In this document: in pieces, positions 1 through 8,877 of the stretch
Position numbering within the stretch: position 1 is the stretch's first letter
How the letters are laid out: every line of letters begins with the position of its first letter
From: Mycobacterium aquaticum
GTDB taxonomy: Bacteria; Actinomycetota; Actinomycetes; Mycobacteriales; Mycobacteriaceae
Length of the DNA: 44,506 nt
Assembly (NCBI RefSeq): GCF_002086485.1
Contig: NZ_MVHF01000058.1
Location: forward strand, 1-44,506
Reading direction: 5' to 3'
Translations under genes and position numbers: made by a program
The notes under the pieces: model-generated
Databases searched by the model: none
Told to the model about the DNA's origin: nothing
What the model saw: only the letters and a program-made list of their open reading frames with translations

Positions 1-81
1 GTTGCCCCGCAGACCTATTCGCGGCGCTGTTAGCCTCCAGTGGTCCGCCGTTGTTGCGACGTTGACTAGAACTCACCTTGC

Positions 82-267
82 CGCGCTCTGGTCAGTATTC
101 AGTTGCCGCCGACAGAAATCCAGGAATTGCTGGACTTCTGCGCCGAACACGGCGTTCAGGCCAATAGGGAAGTGATCGAACCCAACTAAATCAACGAGGC
201 ATAAGAGGGGGTGCTGGCCAGCCACGTGCGCTACCGATTTGCCATCAACACCGAGTCGCTGGCCTGA
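82..267 (+). pseudogene. 3' remnant of a zinc-dependent alcohol dehydrogenase
   Basis: One frame reads PTEIQELLDFCAEHG, then EVIEPN, a stop, INEA, a second stop, and ends in VRYRFAINTESLA before a TGA at 265-267. That order matches the C-terminus of mycobacterial NADP-dependent zinc alcohol dehydrogenases (EIQE..DFCAEHG, EVI..INEAYERVL, VRYRFVID). Two in-frame stops sit where aspartate-tyrosine and tyrosine would be expected, so the copy is dead. Only about 60 codons survive and no zinc-binding or Rossmann region is visible upstream, so the 5' part is lost or lies outside the window. The assignment is by motif memory. Confidence 0.6.
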
Positions 268-769
268 TTCAGAGCCCGGCGCGCCAGTGCCACGACGCAG
301 AAATGGTGTCGAGTCCACTGCCGGGCCACGTCACCAGGAGTTTAACGCCACCTTGGCGACCTGGTCGGCGATCGTCCCCCGACAGTGCCGAAGGGCGCGA
401 CTGGTAGCCGACTTGTTGGTCGAGCTAGGTCACATGTGGATGGGAGTGGTAGCCGGACCGGCTGAAACGATCACCGGGGTCGGAGCGGTTGGCTGCGTTC
501 CATGATCCGCTGGCAACGCGCGGCATCGCGTTCTGATCGCCGCGTGCCGACGACGTGACGGTTCGCCGGTTTCAACGATCCATTGGCCTCGCTGGTCTCG
601 GTTGACCTGACGTCGTCGCAGTCGATCTATCGGAGCTTGCTCGCCACGCCTCAGTGTGACCTGCTCGCAAAAATCGATCACCCAGCCACAACGCCGAACC
701 GTCGTCTGCAGTCGGTGAAGCTGCGCCGCCCAGAACCCATGGGCCGCCCGCGTCGGGACGGTCCCCTAG
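268..769. other. Intergenic stretch with no supportable gene
   Basis: The open frames on both strands here are short, mutually overlapping and lack family motifs or convincing ribosome binding sites. The stretch lies between a decayed dehydrogenase tail and the convergent 3' end of the permease gene, and is probably degenerate sequence. Confidence 0.5.
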
Positions 770-2230
770 TTACCGTCGGCCGATCTTGGCGTAAGTCTCG
801 GGGCACCGGCGCTTCAGCACCCTGGCATATACTGCACCCACCACCAGGCAGCCGTAGAGAATGCCGAACACCACCGCAACGACTCCAGGACCGCCGGTGA
901 TCAACAGCGAGATATTGGTAGTCGCCAGCCACAGCACAACTGCGAGACCGACCAGCGCCAGTGCCGGCGCGATCCAACGGCGCCACCCACGGGCAGCGGC
1001 ACTATTCCGCTTCATGAACACCAGCACCGACAATGCAGTCATGACCAGCAACATGATGAGGGCATAGCTGAGGACACCCGAGAACTGAGCGTAGACCGAC
1101 GTCGGGTCGGCACCAGACAGAGCCGTCGTCACAAACCCAAGCGCAATCAGGACAGACAGAACGATGGATGCGCGATGCGGGGAACCGTGCCGGGGATGCG
1201 GGAAGCCCATACGCTTGGGTGCCACGCCGTCCACCGCGAGATTGAACCCATAGCGCGCGACCACATTGTGGATCGCCAACTGCGCGGCAAAGGCGCTGGT
1301 GCAGAGCAATGCAGCGACAAGGTGCACGGTTATGGTCCCCAGGTAGGTTTCGATCGCACCGAGGACTGTACCGGCTGGGTCGGCCGCGGCGTCCGCGAGG
1401 ATCTTCGCCGGCCCCACCGCCTCGATGAGCACCCAGGCGGTCAGACTGTAACCCACGGCAACCACCGCGGTGAACAGGAACGCTGCGCGCGGAATGGTGC
1501 GCTCGGGGTCGCGGACCTCGTCGCGGAAGACGACCGTGACCTCGAAGCCACTGAAGCCGATCACGGCGAACATCAGCGCGACACCGATACTTCCGGAGAG
1601 CACGTTCTCCGGAAGGAATGACTCCCCCGACAGCCCGGTCGCGCCACCCTTGGCGATCACCACGGCATCGAAGACCACGATCACGACGCCTTCCAAGGCC
1701 ATGAGCACAGTGAGTACTCGCGCCCCGACCTGGATATTGAAGTAGCCGAGGATGCCCACCAGGCACTGCGACAGAATTGCCCAGGCCCACCACTGGATGT
1801 CCGGCCCACCGAAGACCTCGGTCACGAAGCTGTTGAGCAGCACGCCGACGAACGGATAGAATCCAAGGAGGAATGCGGTATAGCCGACAATCGCCAAGAA
1901 CGAGGCGCCAAGGCCGAGCTCTTTCCCGAGCCCCTCGGTGACGTACGAGTAGAACCCCCCGGGATTCTTGACGTGCCGTGACATCTTCAGGAACCCGACG
2001 CAGAACATAGCAATTAGGGCTCCCGCAGACAGGTACGCGACCGGTGCGCCGAGACCGTTGCCGTACCCGATCACCACCGGTATGAACGCCACTACGCACA
2101 CCAGCGGGCCCTGAAAGGCAAGCACTCCAAACAGGATGTGGAATGTGCTGAGATTTCCGCGGAGTGCATGCGGGTTCACATCTACATCGGCCGCGGGCCC
2201 ACCGTTGGCAACAGCACCAGTAAACTCCAT
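770..2230 (-). CDS. APC-superfamily amino acid/amine permease
   Basis: Predicted 486-residue integral membrane transporter with about twelve hydrophobic segments and short loops, the size and layout of the APC (amino acid-polyamine-organocation) superfamily. The first helix carries an FHILFGVLAFQGPL-type segment, and GFSGFEVTVVF followed by DEVRDPERTIPRA is the characteristic helix-6/loop signature of APC carriers. The start is placed at ATG 2230 because AAGGAGAG sits just upstream; a longer frame to 2287 lacks such a site. It is the last gene of a minus-strand catabolic cluster and probably imports the amino acid or amine that the neighbouring imine-reductase-like and short-chain dehydrogenases process. 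The substrate cannot be read from sequence. A palindrome about 170 bp upstream suggests its own regulated promoter. Confidence 0.88.
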   Translation of the reverse strand: MEFTGAVANGGPAADVDVNPHALRGNLSTFHILFGVLAFQGPLVCVVAFIPVVIGYGNGLGAPVAYLSAGALIAMFCVGFLKMSRHVKNPGGFYSYVTEGLGKELGLGASFLAIVGYTAFLLGFYPFVGVLLNSFVTEVFGGPDIQWWAWAILSQCLVGILGYFNIQVGARVLTVLMALEGVVIVVFDAVVIAKGGATGLSGESFLPENVLSGSIGVALMFAVIGFSGFEVTVVFRDEVRDPERTIPRAAFLFTAVVAVGYSLTAWVLIEAVGPAKILADAAADPAGTVLGAIETYLGTITVHLVAALLCTSAFAAQLAIHNVVARYGFNLAVDGVAPKRMGFPHPRHGSPHRASIVLSVLIALGFVTTALSGADPTSVYAQFSGVLSYALIMLLVMTALSVLVFMKRNSAAARGWRRWIAPALALVGLAVVLWLATTNISLLITGGPGVVAVVFGILYGCLVVGAVYARVLKRRCPETYAKIGRR

Positions 2231-2401
2231 CAACTCTCCTTCTGGACTGAACGATCGGCACACGGCTCTCGGGCGGCTATCGCTCATTTTTAGTCCCGCT
2301 ATGGCCCGATCCGGGTCCCACCGATATGCAATTCGAGCGATCTGCCTGTGCGATTAGGCGGAACGAGTTCCGCTGCCACGATGAACCCCCAGCCATCCGG
2401 C

Positions 2402-2415
2402 ACTGAGCGCTTATT
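2402..2415. promoter_or_regulatory. Palindromic operator candidate upstream of the permease
   Basis: ACTGAGCGCTTATT, centred on AGCGCT. It matches the site at 5847-5860 (ACTAAGCGCTTACT) at 12 of 14 positions. Both lie 170-180 bp upstream of the start of a minus-strand unit in the same catabolic cluster. The symmetry is typical of TetR-family operators. No TetR gene is in the window, so the regulator is unknown. Confidence 0.45.
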
Positions 2416-2526
2416 ATGTCACTACTTGCTGAAATTCTACTTCCACGCGACAATCGTCCAATTGACCCTCGATGCACGGGTTCTAGCCTCGGCACCAACG
2501 AACAACTTCTCCCACCCCAGAACATG

Positions 2527-3270
2527 TCAATGAATCCCGGGAATACGGGCGAGCATCGCGCCATCCACACGAATGACCTCCCCAGTGAGGTACTGGCACT
2601 GACCAGAACACAGGAACGCCACCAAGTCAGCTATTTCAGCGGACTCCCCCAGGCGCGGCATGGGAAACATCGAAGCAATTTGGCTATCGGTCATAGCGGC
2701 GATCCAGGATTGGCTCATCGGCGTACGTATCAAGCCAGGCGCCAGCGCGTTGACGCGGACATTGTAGGGCGCCCATTCCACGGCCATACTGTGCGTCAAC
2801 GATATCAATGCCGCTTTGGATGCGTTATATGCCGACGATCTGGGCTCGGCCATCAGCCCGTTGATCGATGAGATGTTGACGATCACACCGGAACCGGCAT
2901 GGCGGAGATGCGTAAGCGCTGCCTGGCTAACCAACCAACTGCCTCGAACATTGACTTTGAAAGCGTGGTCCCACGTGTCAATGGTCATCTCTTCGAGCGC
3001 AGCGTAGTCGTAGATTCCGGCCGCGTTGACCACTGCATCGATCCGTCCGAACCGAGCCACAGTATCTGCCACGATCCGTTCGCAGTCGGCTGGGACGGCG
3101 ACATCTGCAGAGATCCCGATCAGGTGCTCGCTGACGAGTTGTTGGATCGCCCTCTCGAGCCGAGTCGGGTCGCGACCGGCGATTGCAGCACAGTACCCGT
3201 CAGCGAGCAACCGCTCCGCGATGGCAAGGCCCATGCCACTGGTTCCACCAGTAACCAGGGCAACCTTCAT
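2527..3270 (-). CDS. SDR-family oxidoreductase
   Basis: A 247-residue classical short-chain dehydrogenase/reductase. Residues 7-14 form the TGGTSGMG cofactor loop, NAAG is at about 82-85, the catalytic serine is in VNISS (about 134), and YNASK supplies Tyr148 and Lys152. The C-terminal APGLIRTPM and LTGEVIRVDG segments are also typical. The chosen start is ATG 3270, preceded by GAGGTGG; a GTG at 3279 is in frame but lacks a site. It lies 67 bp downstream of another SDR gene on the same strand and is probably cotranscribed. AGRD after the second strand suggests NADP(H) preference. The substrate is unknown; a ketone/alcohol step in the pathway fed by the adjacent permease is an inference. Confidence 0.9.
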   Translation of the reverse strand: MKVALVTGGTSGMGLAIAERLLADGYCAAIAGRDPTRLERAIQQLVSEHLIGISADVAVPADCERIVADTVARFGRIDAVVNAAGIYDYAALEEMTIDTWDHAFKVNVRGSWLVSQAALTHLRHAGSGVIVNISSINGLMAEPRSSAYNASKAALISLTHSMAVEWAPYNVRVNALAPGLIRTPMSQSWIAAMTDSQIASMFPMPRLGESAEIADLVAFLCSGQCQYLTGEVIRVDGAMLARIPGIH

Positions 3271-3337
3271 CGCATCCACCTCGATTGGCGTCTACGGATA
3301 GTGCGGCCCTCGGCCTGATGCCAAGTGGGTCCTGTTG

Positions 3338-4147
3338 TCATCGATTCAGATTTCCCGCATCAACCCGGTATTCGCCGCCAGTCAAATAACGGGCTTCGTC
3401 GGAGGCGAGATACAGAACCATATTGCTGACGTCGATTGCTTCCACCACCTCGACATCGGGCAATGCATTGGCGAAGATCGGCCCAATGTGCGGGTCACCT
3501 GCGATGAGCTCTTCGAGGGATGCGCCACCGGCGAGCATGGGCGTACTGACACCGGTCGGATGCACGCAGTTGACCCGGACTCCTTTACTCGCAAGCTCAT
3601 TGGCTAGCGAGCGCATGACGCCCACCACGCCGTGCTTTGACGCCGCATAGGCCACATGGAAAGGTTGCCCTTTTACCGCCGAGGTGGACCCGGTGATGAT
3701 GAGCGAACCAGGCTCTGTGCCAATTAAATGAGGAATCGTGGCCTGACACGTATGCCACGTGCCCGTGAGGTTCACCCCGATCAACGTCGTCCACAGTTCC
3801 GGTGTTACACCATCCCAGGTTTGGCAGCCCCAGATGCCCGCATTCGCGCAGACGATGTCCAGCTTTCCCATCTGTCCGACCGCTGAGCGAACCGCAACTT
3901 TGAGCTGCTCCAAATTCCTGGTGTCGACCCTCTGGGTAATCACCCGGCGCCCGCGCCGTTCGACCAACTGCGCGGTTTCGGCGAGATCCTCCTCGGTCGA
4001 CATTGGATAGGTCAGAACGTCGTAGTCGGTACACATGTCGAAGGCGATGATGTCCGCGCCTTCTTCGGCCAGTCGCAGTGCCATGCCGCGCCCCATGCCT
4101 CGCGCCGCACCGGTGATCAGCGCGACCTTGCCTTCGACTCGCCCCAC
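3338..4147 (-). CDS. Mycofactocin-coupled SDR-family oxidoreductase
   Basis: A 269-residue SDR with TGAARGMGRGMALRLAEEGA at the nucleotide-binding turn, an extended insert after strand 2 (DMCTDYDVLTYPMSTEEDL), NAG at about 102-104, Ser154, Tyr167 and Lys171. The insert and the ARGMGR.HA.RLAEEGADIIA-style N-terminus are hallmarks of the mycofactocin-dependent SDR subfamily, which holds NAD tightly and passes electrons to the peptide-derived cofactor mycofactocin. The start is GTG 4147 with AGAGGA upstream. It sits downstream of a strong hairpin at 4234-4281, so it may begin its own transcript with the SDR gene below it. A role in oxidising an alcohol during catabolism is inferred. The family itself argues for an actinobacterial host. 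Confidence 0.9.
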   Translation of the reverse strand: MGRVEGKVALITGAARGMGRGMALRLAEEGADIIAFDMCTDYDVLTYPMSTEEDLAETAQLVERRGRRVITQRVDTRNLEQLKVAVRSAVGQMGKLDIVCANAGIWGCQTWDGVTPELWTTLIGVNLTGTWHTCQATIPHLIGTEPGSLIITGSTSAVKGQPFHVAYAASKHGVVGVMRSLANELASKGVRVNCVHPTGVSTPMLAGGASLEELIAGDPHIGPIFANALPDVEVVEAIDVSNMVLYLASDEARYLTGGEYRVDAGNLNR

Positions 4148-4233
4148 GAAGATCCTCTCAGCTTCGTCACGGAACTATTCAGCAATGACAATGTTCGGCA
4201 ATGCCTGGCTACCGCTAGCGTCGTGGCGGATAT

Positions 4234-4281
4234 CGAAATGCCTACGGCAAATGCATCGTTGAGTCTGCCGTCGGCATTTCG
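4234..4281 (-). terminator. Terminator-like hairpin after the imine-reductase-like gene
   Basis: Inverted repeat 4234-4249 against 4266-4281: a 16-bp stem with one mismatch and a 16-base loop, in the 178-bp gap between the stop of the 4326-5243 gene and the start of the SDR gene. There is no T-run, as is common for mycobacterial hairpin terminators. It would split the cluster into two transcription units. A protein-binding palindrome is the alternative. Confidence 0.5.
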
Positions 4282-4325
4282 GCCCGGCCGCACGGCAACC
4301 GAGTTAACCAGCCGTCAGATCAGGG

Positions 4326-5243
4326 TCACACTCGTGCACTGGCGGCTTGGGACACGAACGAGTCCGCGGCCGCGGCGACGTCCTCCTGGCCTCGTCCGAG
4401 ATCTTCTGCGGCCTTCAACAGTTCCACAAAGGAATCCAGCATCCGGGGCTGGATACCCTTCTCTCGAATCTGATCGCATGAGAAGCTGAGTCCGCTGGCC
4501 ATACTGGAGATGTTCGTTTGGTCTCCGACGAAGTTGCCCGAATCTAGTCGAGTAACCAGATCCTGGACTCCGTCGACCAACTTGGCGGCCATCGGCGCCA
4601 CCAGTTCCCGGATGTTGTCCTTCGTCAGATCGTAAGCGGCGAGAAGGGAAAGACCGTCGAGGAATCCGCCCAGTCCGGAGAAATAGAAGGTCCACAGTGC
4701 GAGGTACACCGGCGCTGCGTCTCCCGCCCGGTTGCCAACATGCTTCTGCGCCGGCGCGATTACGCTCAGCAGATCAGCGTGCTGCTGGAACACGGCCGGG
4801 TCGCCCGAGTAGAGGATGCGCGTGTCCTCAGCGCCGATTGCCCGAGGAAAACACATGACTCCTCCGGCCAGGAAGGACGCACCGCGTGCCTCGACCCAGT
4901 TCGCCTGACGGGTCGCTTCCTCCGAGCTGCCGGTGCACAGCTGAGCAATCACCTTGCCCCTCAGCGCTTCCGCCACACCGTCTTGCTGGAAGATGTCATC
5001 AGTTGACTGGTAGTCCCACAGGCAGACCACCGTGATCGGACTGGCGGCGATCGCCTCTGCAGGCGTGGCGGCAACGGTCGCACCGGCTTCGGCGAGTGCC
5101 TGCGCCTTGTCCGCCGACCGGTTCCACACGGTGACCGTCTTGCCAGCGGAGGCCAGTGTCCGCGCTACGGCGGCACCGATCGCCCCCAGCCCGAGGACCG
5201 TCACGCTGGTGTTCGATTCCGACGATTGTTGCACTTTCGTCAT
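4326..5243 (-). CDS. NAD(P)-dependent imine-reductase-like / beta-hydroxyacid dehydrogenase-family protein
   Basis: A 305-residue protein with an N-terminal Rossmann fold: VTVLGLGAIGAAVARTLA at about 14-31, then VTVWNRSADKAQAL, where the NRS.DK signature indicates NADPH binding. An all-helical C-terminal domain ends in LDSFVELLKAAEDLGRGQED, resembling the dimerisation helices of imine reductases. This family shares its fold with 6-phosphogluconate and 3-hydroxyisobutyrate dehydrogenases. Its members reduce cyclic imines or act on beta-hydroxyacids. GGAGG precedes the ATG, and the ATG overlaps the stop of the upstream NTF2-like gene by four bases, so the two are translationally coupled. Together with the permease, an amine or amino-acid-like substrate is plausible. 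The exact reaction is not visible. Confidence 0.85.
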   Translation of the reverse strand: MTKVQQSSESNTSVTVLGLGAIGAAVARTLASAGKTVTVWNRSADKAQALAEAGATVAATPAEAIAASPITVVCLWDYQSTDDIFQQDGVAEALRGKVIAQLCTGSSEEATRQANWVEARGASFLAGGVMCFPRAIGAEDTRILYSGDPAVFQQHADLLSVIAPAQKHVGNRAGDAAPVYLALWTFYFSGLGGFLDGLSLLAAYDLTKDNIRELVAPMAAKLVDGVQDLVTRLDSGNFVGDQTNISSMASGLSFSCDQIREKGIQPRMLDSFVELLKAAEDLGRGQEDVAAAADSFVSQAASARV

Positions 5244-5668
5244 GCGGTTCCTCCACTATCTGTCGTCGCGGGAAGCTGGCGGGCCAACTGCTCCGGGTCC
5301 CAATACACCGTCTCGCGCTGCACCAGCCCGTCACGAATTTGATCAACAATGCAGTAACGAATGGTCACCCGAGTACCGCCCGGCTCTGCACCTTCCCCGG
5401 TGTATAGCGTGTCAACGTCTATCTCGGCAGCGACGAATTCGCCCTCGCAGAATAGGCTCACATACTCGTACTTGATGTCGTTGAGATCGTTCAGGAATCC
5501 GCTGAGGTACTCGCGGAACTTATCACGCCCGACCCGCGGTTCAGATTCGACGATATCCCTAAACACGCAGCCTGGGGAGATCAGTGTGCTGAATAGATCG
5601 AGGTCCCGTTCAGTCACGACTGCGGAGATCTGGGCCTTGAAAGTTTCAATCACTGACTGGTCAGCCAT
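5240..5668 (-). CDS. NTF2-like (SnoaL-type) small protein
   Basis: A 142-residue protein with the NTF2/SnoaL layout: an N-terminal helix (SVIETFKAQISAVVTERDLDLFSTLISPGCVFRD), a REYLSGFLNDLNDIKYEY segment, and long strands near EFVAAEIDVDTLYTGE and GTRVTIRYCIVDQIRDGLVQRETVYWDPEQLARQL. The family includes cyclases, isomerases and non-catalytic subunits. YWDP near the C-terminus is common in the polyketide-cyclase-like branch. AGGAGAGGCGAGG directly precedes ATG 5668. It is the first gene of a minus-strand unit and overlaps the imine-reductase-like gene by ATGA. It may isomerise or hydrate an intermediate of the same pathway; that is inference. Confidence 0.82.
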   Translation of the reverse strand: MADQSVIETFKAQISAVVTERDLDLFSTLISPGCVFRDIVESEPRVGRDKFREYLSGFLNDLNDIKYEYVSLFCEGEFVAAEIDVDTLYTGEGAEPGGTRVTIRYCIVDQIRDGLVQRETVYWDPEQLARQLPATTDSGGTA

Positions 5669-5846
5669 CCTCGCCTCTCCTATTTGCGGTAGCGATCTTG
5701 GTTCCGTTTTTCAGTTGTCACCATTCAGCGCTAATTCCCATCACGTATACATGCAATTGCCCTGCACCAATCGACGACTACGGCCGGAATCCCCCGTATC
5801 AGCTAGCCAACGCTGCTCGCGTGGCCTGACCGCTTCACGGTACCAT

Positions 5847-5860
5847 ACTAAGCGCTTACT
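5847..5860. promoter_or_regulatory. Palindromic operator candidate upstream of the NTF2-like gene
   Basis: ACTAAGCGCTTACT contains the perfect 10-bp palindrome TAAGCGCTTA, nearly identical to the site at 2402-2415. A weaker relative, TCAGCGCTAA, lies at 5725-5734 nearer the gene. Repetition of one palindrome upstream of two units of the same cluster suggests a common TetR-like repressor encoded elsewhere. Confidence 0.45.
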
Positions 5861-6028
5861 CACAAGATGAAGCACGACCGCCAGGTCGCCTCCCCAAATG
5901 GGGTTGATCTACCGAACTGGGCGGCAAAGCGAGTGCAGCCTTGTCCTCGGTGAGTGCGTGGAGCGGTAGTTCCCGTCGGGCGCGATCGGATGTCGTTTGT
6001 TTGCGCGTATCCGTGTGGACACCCGCCC

Positions 6029-6033
6029 CCGAG
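6029..6033. repeat. Left target-site duplication of the IS21-family element
   Basis: CCGAG immediately before the left end TGTCC. The same five bases follow the right end at 8597-8601. Five-base duplications are within the range for IS21-family transposition. Confidence 0.65.
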
Positions 6034-6082
6034 TGTCCGTGGCCATGAAAAAGTACCCACTGGTGGCCAAGTCGAGGTATCC
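6034..6082 (+). repeat. IS21 left terminal repeat region
   Basis: Begins TGTCCGTGGCCATGAAAAAG and continues through CTGGTGGCCA to TATCC. The reverse complement of 8546-8596 follows the same order (TGTCA, TGGCCA, GAAGTATCC, CTGGTGGCCA, TATCC). Confidence 0.75.
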
Positions 6083-6197
6083 GATTTTGGCCACGTAAAA
6101 GTGGCCATCCCGTGTTCGTCATGTCGATCAGGAACTGCGGGCCCCGATGGTGACGGTGAAGGCGCCAACCAATTGCCATCACCACCGGGGAGTTCCA

Positions 6198-7722
6198 TTG
6201 AAGTCTGCGAGGGACCGTATGGACATCATTTCTGCCTATCGCCAGCTCGGGTCCTACCGAGCCGCCGCCGAGGCGTGCGGCACCACCCACCGCACTGTCA
6301 AGAAGGTCGTGGACAGGTTCGAGGCCGATCAGGCCGGCGTGCCGCCGCGACCGCGGACCGAACGGGCACACAACTACGATGCGGTGGCCGATCTGGTCGC
6401 CGAGCGTGTAGATAAATCGAAGGGTCGCATCTCGGCCAAGCGGCTACTGCCGATCGCGAGGGCCGCTGGTTACGAGGGGTCCGCGCGTAACTTCCGCCGC
6501 CTGGTAGCCGATGCGAAAGCGTTGTGGCGCAGCGCTAATCATCGAGGCCGGCGCCCGGCGGTATGGGAGCCGGGTGAGTATCTGGTGATCGACTGGGCCC
6601 AGGTCGCGCCGGGGCTGTTCCTGTTCTGTGCGGTGCTGGCGTTCTCGCGGTGGCGGTTCGTGTGTTTCGCCACCGATCAGCGGGCGTCCACCACGTTGGC
6701 TTTGATCGCCGAAGCGCTGGCGGCGATCGGCGGGGTGCCTGCGCGGGTGCTGGCCGCGACCGGATGGCCTGCCTCAAGGGCGGCGTGGTGGCCAACGTCG
6801 TCGTCCCCACCCCGGACTACGTCCGGTTGGCGGGTCACTACGGGTTCGCCCCCGATTTCTGTCACGCCGGCGACCCGCAGTCCAAGGGCATCGTGGAGAA
6901 CCTGTGCGGGTACGCCCAGGACGATCTGGCCGTGCCCTTGTTGACCGAGGGCGCTGTCACCGGGAGGCCGATTACTCTGCGCGTGATGCGAACGCCGCGG
7001 CGCGGGTGTGGTGCGCCGAAGTGAACGCCGCAACCCATTCGGAGATCTGCGCGATCCCCGACGAACGGTTGATCGTCGAACGTGAACTGCTGCAACCACT
7101 CCCATCACTGCGGCTGCAGATCGGGGCACCGTCGGTGCTGCGCAAGGTCGACCGCTTGTCCTGTATCCGGTACGGGTCGGCCCGCTACTCGGTGCCGATG
7201 AGGTTGATCGGCACCACGGTGGCCGTGGTGCTCGACCACGGCGCGATCGTCCTGCTGGAGCCGGCGACCGGGGTGATCGTGGCCGAACACGAACTCGTCG
7301 CACCCGGCGGCACCTCGATCCTCGATGACCACTACGACGGACCACGGCCAGCTCCCATCCGCGGCCCTCGCCCGAAGACCACGGTGGAAAAGCAGTTCTG
7401 CGACCTCGGTGCCGATGCTCAGGCGTTCCTGGTGGGTGCCGCGGCGATCGGCAACACCCGGCTGGCCTCGGAGTTGGAGATCCTGCTCGCAGTGGGTGCC
7501 GCCCACGGCACCGACGCCCTGATTTCGGCGCTGCACCGGGCCGTGGCGTTTCGCCGGTTCCGGGCCGCCGACGTGCGTTCCATCCTGGCCGCCGGGACCC
7601 GAGCACCCCAGCCCCGCCCCGCCGGAGACGCGCTCATCCTGGACCTGCCCGTCGCCCCGACCCGGTCCCTGGACGCCTACAAGATCACACCAGCGGTGAC
7701 CGACGGCGAGGTGATCCCGTGA
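6198..7722 (+). pseudogene. istA: IS21-family transposase IstA, two frameshifts
   Basis: The N-terminus (MDIISAYRQLGSYRAAAEAC followed by GTTHRTVKKVV) is the helix-turn-helix of mycobacterial IstA. The DDE domain begins at PGEYLVIDWAQVAPGLFLF. At about 6755-6765 the frame shifts and continues as DRMACLKGGVVANVVVPTPD then GHYGFAPDFCHAGDPQSKGI, which holds the catalytic glutamate region (IVENLCGYAQDDL). A second shift at about 6983-6990 moves into RDANAAARVWCAEVNAATHS and the beta-barrel C-terminus ending at 7722. Each segment is colinear with the family, so it was one gene. The start is taken as TTG 6198 (KSARDRMD) by analogy with relatives; ATG 6219 is possible. The stop overlaps the istB start by four bases. 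Confidence 0.82.
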
Positions 7723-8530
7723 CCAAGACCCAACCCATAACAGACACCGAACCCGTTGCACCGAAATCAATTCCACCGTTGGCTGCCGATCTCGACGCGG
7801 GGCTGCGGCGGTTGAAACTGGCCGCGGTGCGGCGCACCGCACCAGAGGTGCTGATCACCGCCAAGACCCAACGCTGGACACCCGAGGAGGTCCTGCGCAC
7901 CCTGGTCGAGACCGAACTGGCGGCCCGTGACGCCTCCAACGTGGTCAACCGTCTCAAGGCCGCGGCGTTTCCCGTTCCCAAGTCCCTCGAGTCCTTCGAT
8001 GTGGCCGCCTCGTCGATCCAGGCTAAGACCTTCGACTACCTGTCGAGTCTGGAATGGATTCGGGCACAACAGAACCTGGCGATTATAGGCCCAGCCGGCA
8101 CCGGCAAGTCCCACACCCTGATCGGGTTGGGGACTGCGGCGATCCACGCCGGGCTCAAGGTGCGCTACTACACCGCTGCCGACCTCGTCGAAACCCTCTA
8201 CCGCAGCCTGGCCGACAACACCGTCGGCAAGATCATCGAATCACTCCTACGAGTCGATCTGATCATCCTCGATGAACTGGCTTCGCCCCGCTCGACGACA
8301 CCGGCACCCAACTGCTGTTCCGACTCGTCGCCGGCGCCTACGAACGCCGCTCCCTGGCCATCGGGTCACACTGGCCCTTTGAACAGTGGGGCCGATTCCT
8401 GCCCGAACAGACCACCGCCGTCAGCATCCTCGACCGGCTGCTGCACCACGCCACCGTCATCCTCACCAACGGTGACTCCTACCGCATGAAAGACGCCAAA
8501 CACCGAAAGGAGCAGCCCACACCAACTTAG
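7719..8530 (+). pseudogene. istB: IS21-family ATPase IstB, one frameshift
   Basis: An ATP-binding helper of IS21 transposition. Walker A is GPAGTGKSHTLIGLG at about residues 124-138, preceded by the SLESFDVAASSIQAKTFDYL region that normally leads into the AAA+ fold. Walker B is VDLIILDELA. At about 8279 a base is missing from a G-run in LDELGF, and the correct frame resumes as APLDDTGTQLLFRLVAGAYE, then RRSLAIGSHWPFEQWGRFLP, ending at TAG 8528-8530. Without that single-base loss the protein would be about 270 residues. ATG 7719 overlaps the istA stop. Confidence 0.82.
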
Positions 8531-8545
8531 GAACTACCGCACGGG

Positions 8546-8596
8546 GTGGATACTTTCATCTGGCCACCAGCGGATACTTCAACCTGGCCATTGACA
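8546..8596 (-). repeat. IS21 right terminal repeat region
   Basis: Inverted counterpart of the left end, reading TGTCAATGGCC and CTGGTGGCCAG on the minus strand, with GAAGTATCC and TATCC blocks. It ends at TGACA and is followed by the CCGAG target duplication. Confidence 0.75.
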
Positions 8597-8601
8597 CCGA
8601 G
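8597..8601. repeat. Right target-site duplication of the IS21-family element
   Basis: CCGAG, identical to 6029-6033. Confidence 0.65.
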
Positions 8602-8877
8602 TCGGCTCCACCACTCCCTCGCTCCTTTTCGTTCGATTCTGTTGGCTTCGTTGGTTGGCCCCGAAGCGGTCTCGCAACTTGACACCTAACGTCTGGTTCA
8701 GCGGCATTGGGGTGCTCACACCTCAAACTCGCCTGCCACCACGCATTGCCCAACTGTTTGTTTCGGCGGCCGTGGGCTTCGTCTGCGGGCGGGACCGAAC
8801 ATCCCGGGCCTCCCCCATGGTGGTCGGCGCCAGCGCGAGCGGCCGCCCAGCTTAAAGGGCCCGCTAGACGATTGTGA

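Larger units (their letters stand above)
6034..8596 (+). mobile_element. IS21-family insertion sequence, complete ends, inactivated genes
   Basis: A 2563-bp element bounded by TGTCC at 6034 and TGACA at 8596, flanked by CCGAG duplications. The left (6034-6082) and right (8546-8596) ends are imperfect inverted repeats built from repeated blocks containing TGGCCA and AAGTA/TATCC, the multi-terminal-repeat arrangement of IS21 elements. It carries istA (transposase) and istB (ATP-dependent helper), overlapping by four bases. Both genes have frameshifts, so the copy is non-autonomous as read. The frameshifts include a one-base loss in a G-run, which could also be a sequencing artefact. Confidence 0.82.

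Noticed and set aside
1002..2261. 419-codon frame overlapping the permease in another register
   Set aside because: Arg/Gly-rich shadow of the GC-rich permease gene on the same strand.
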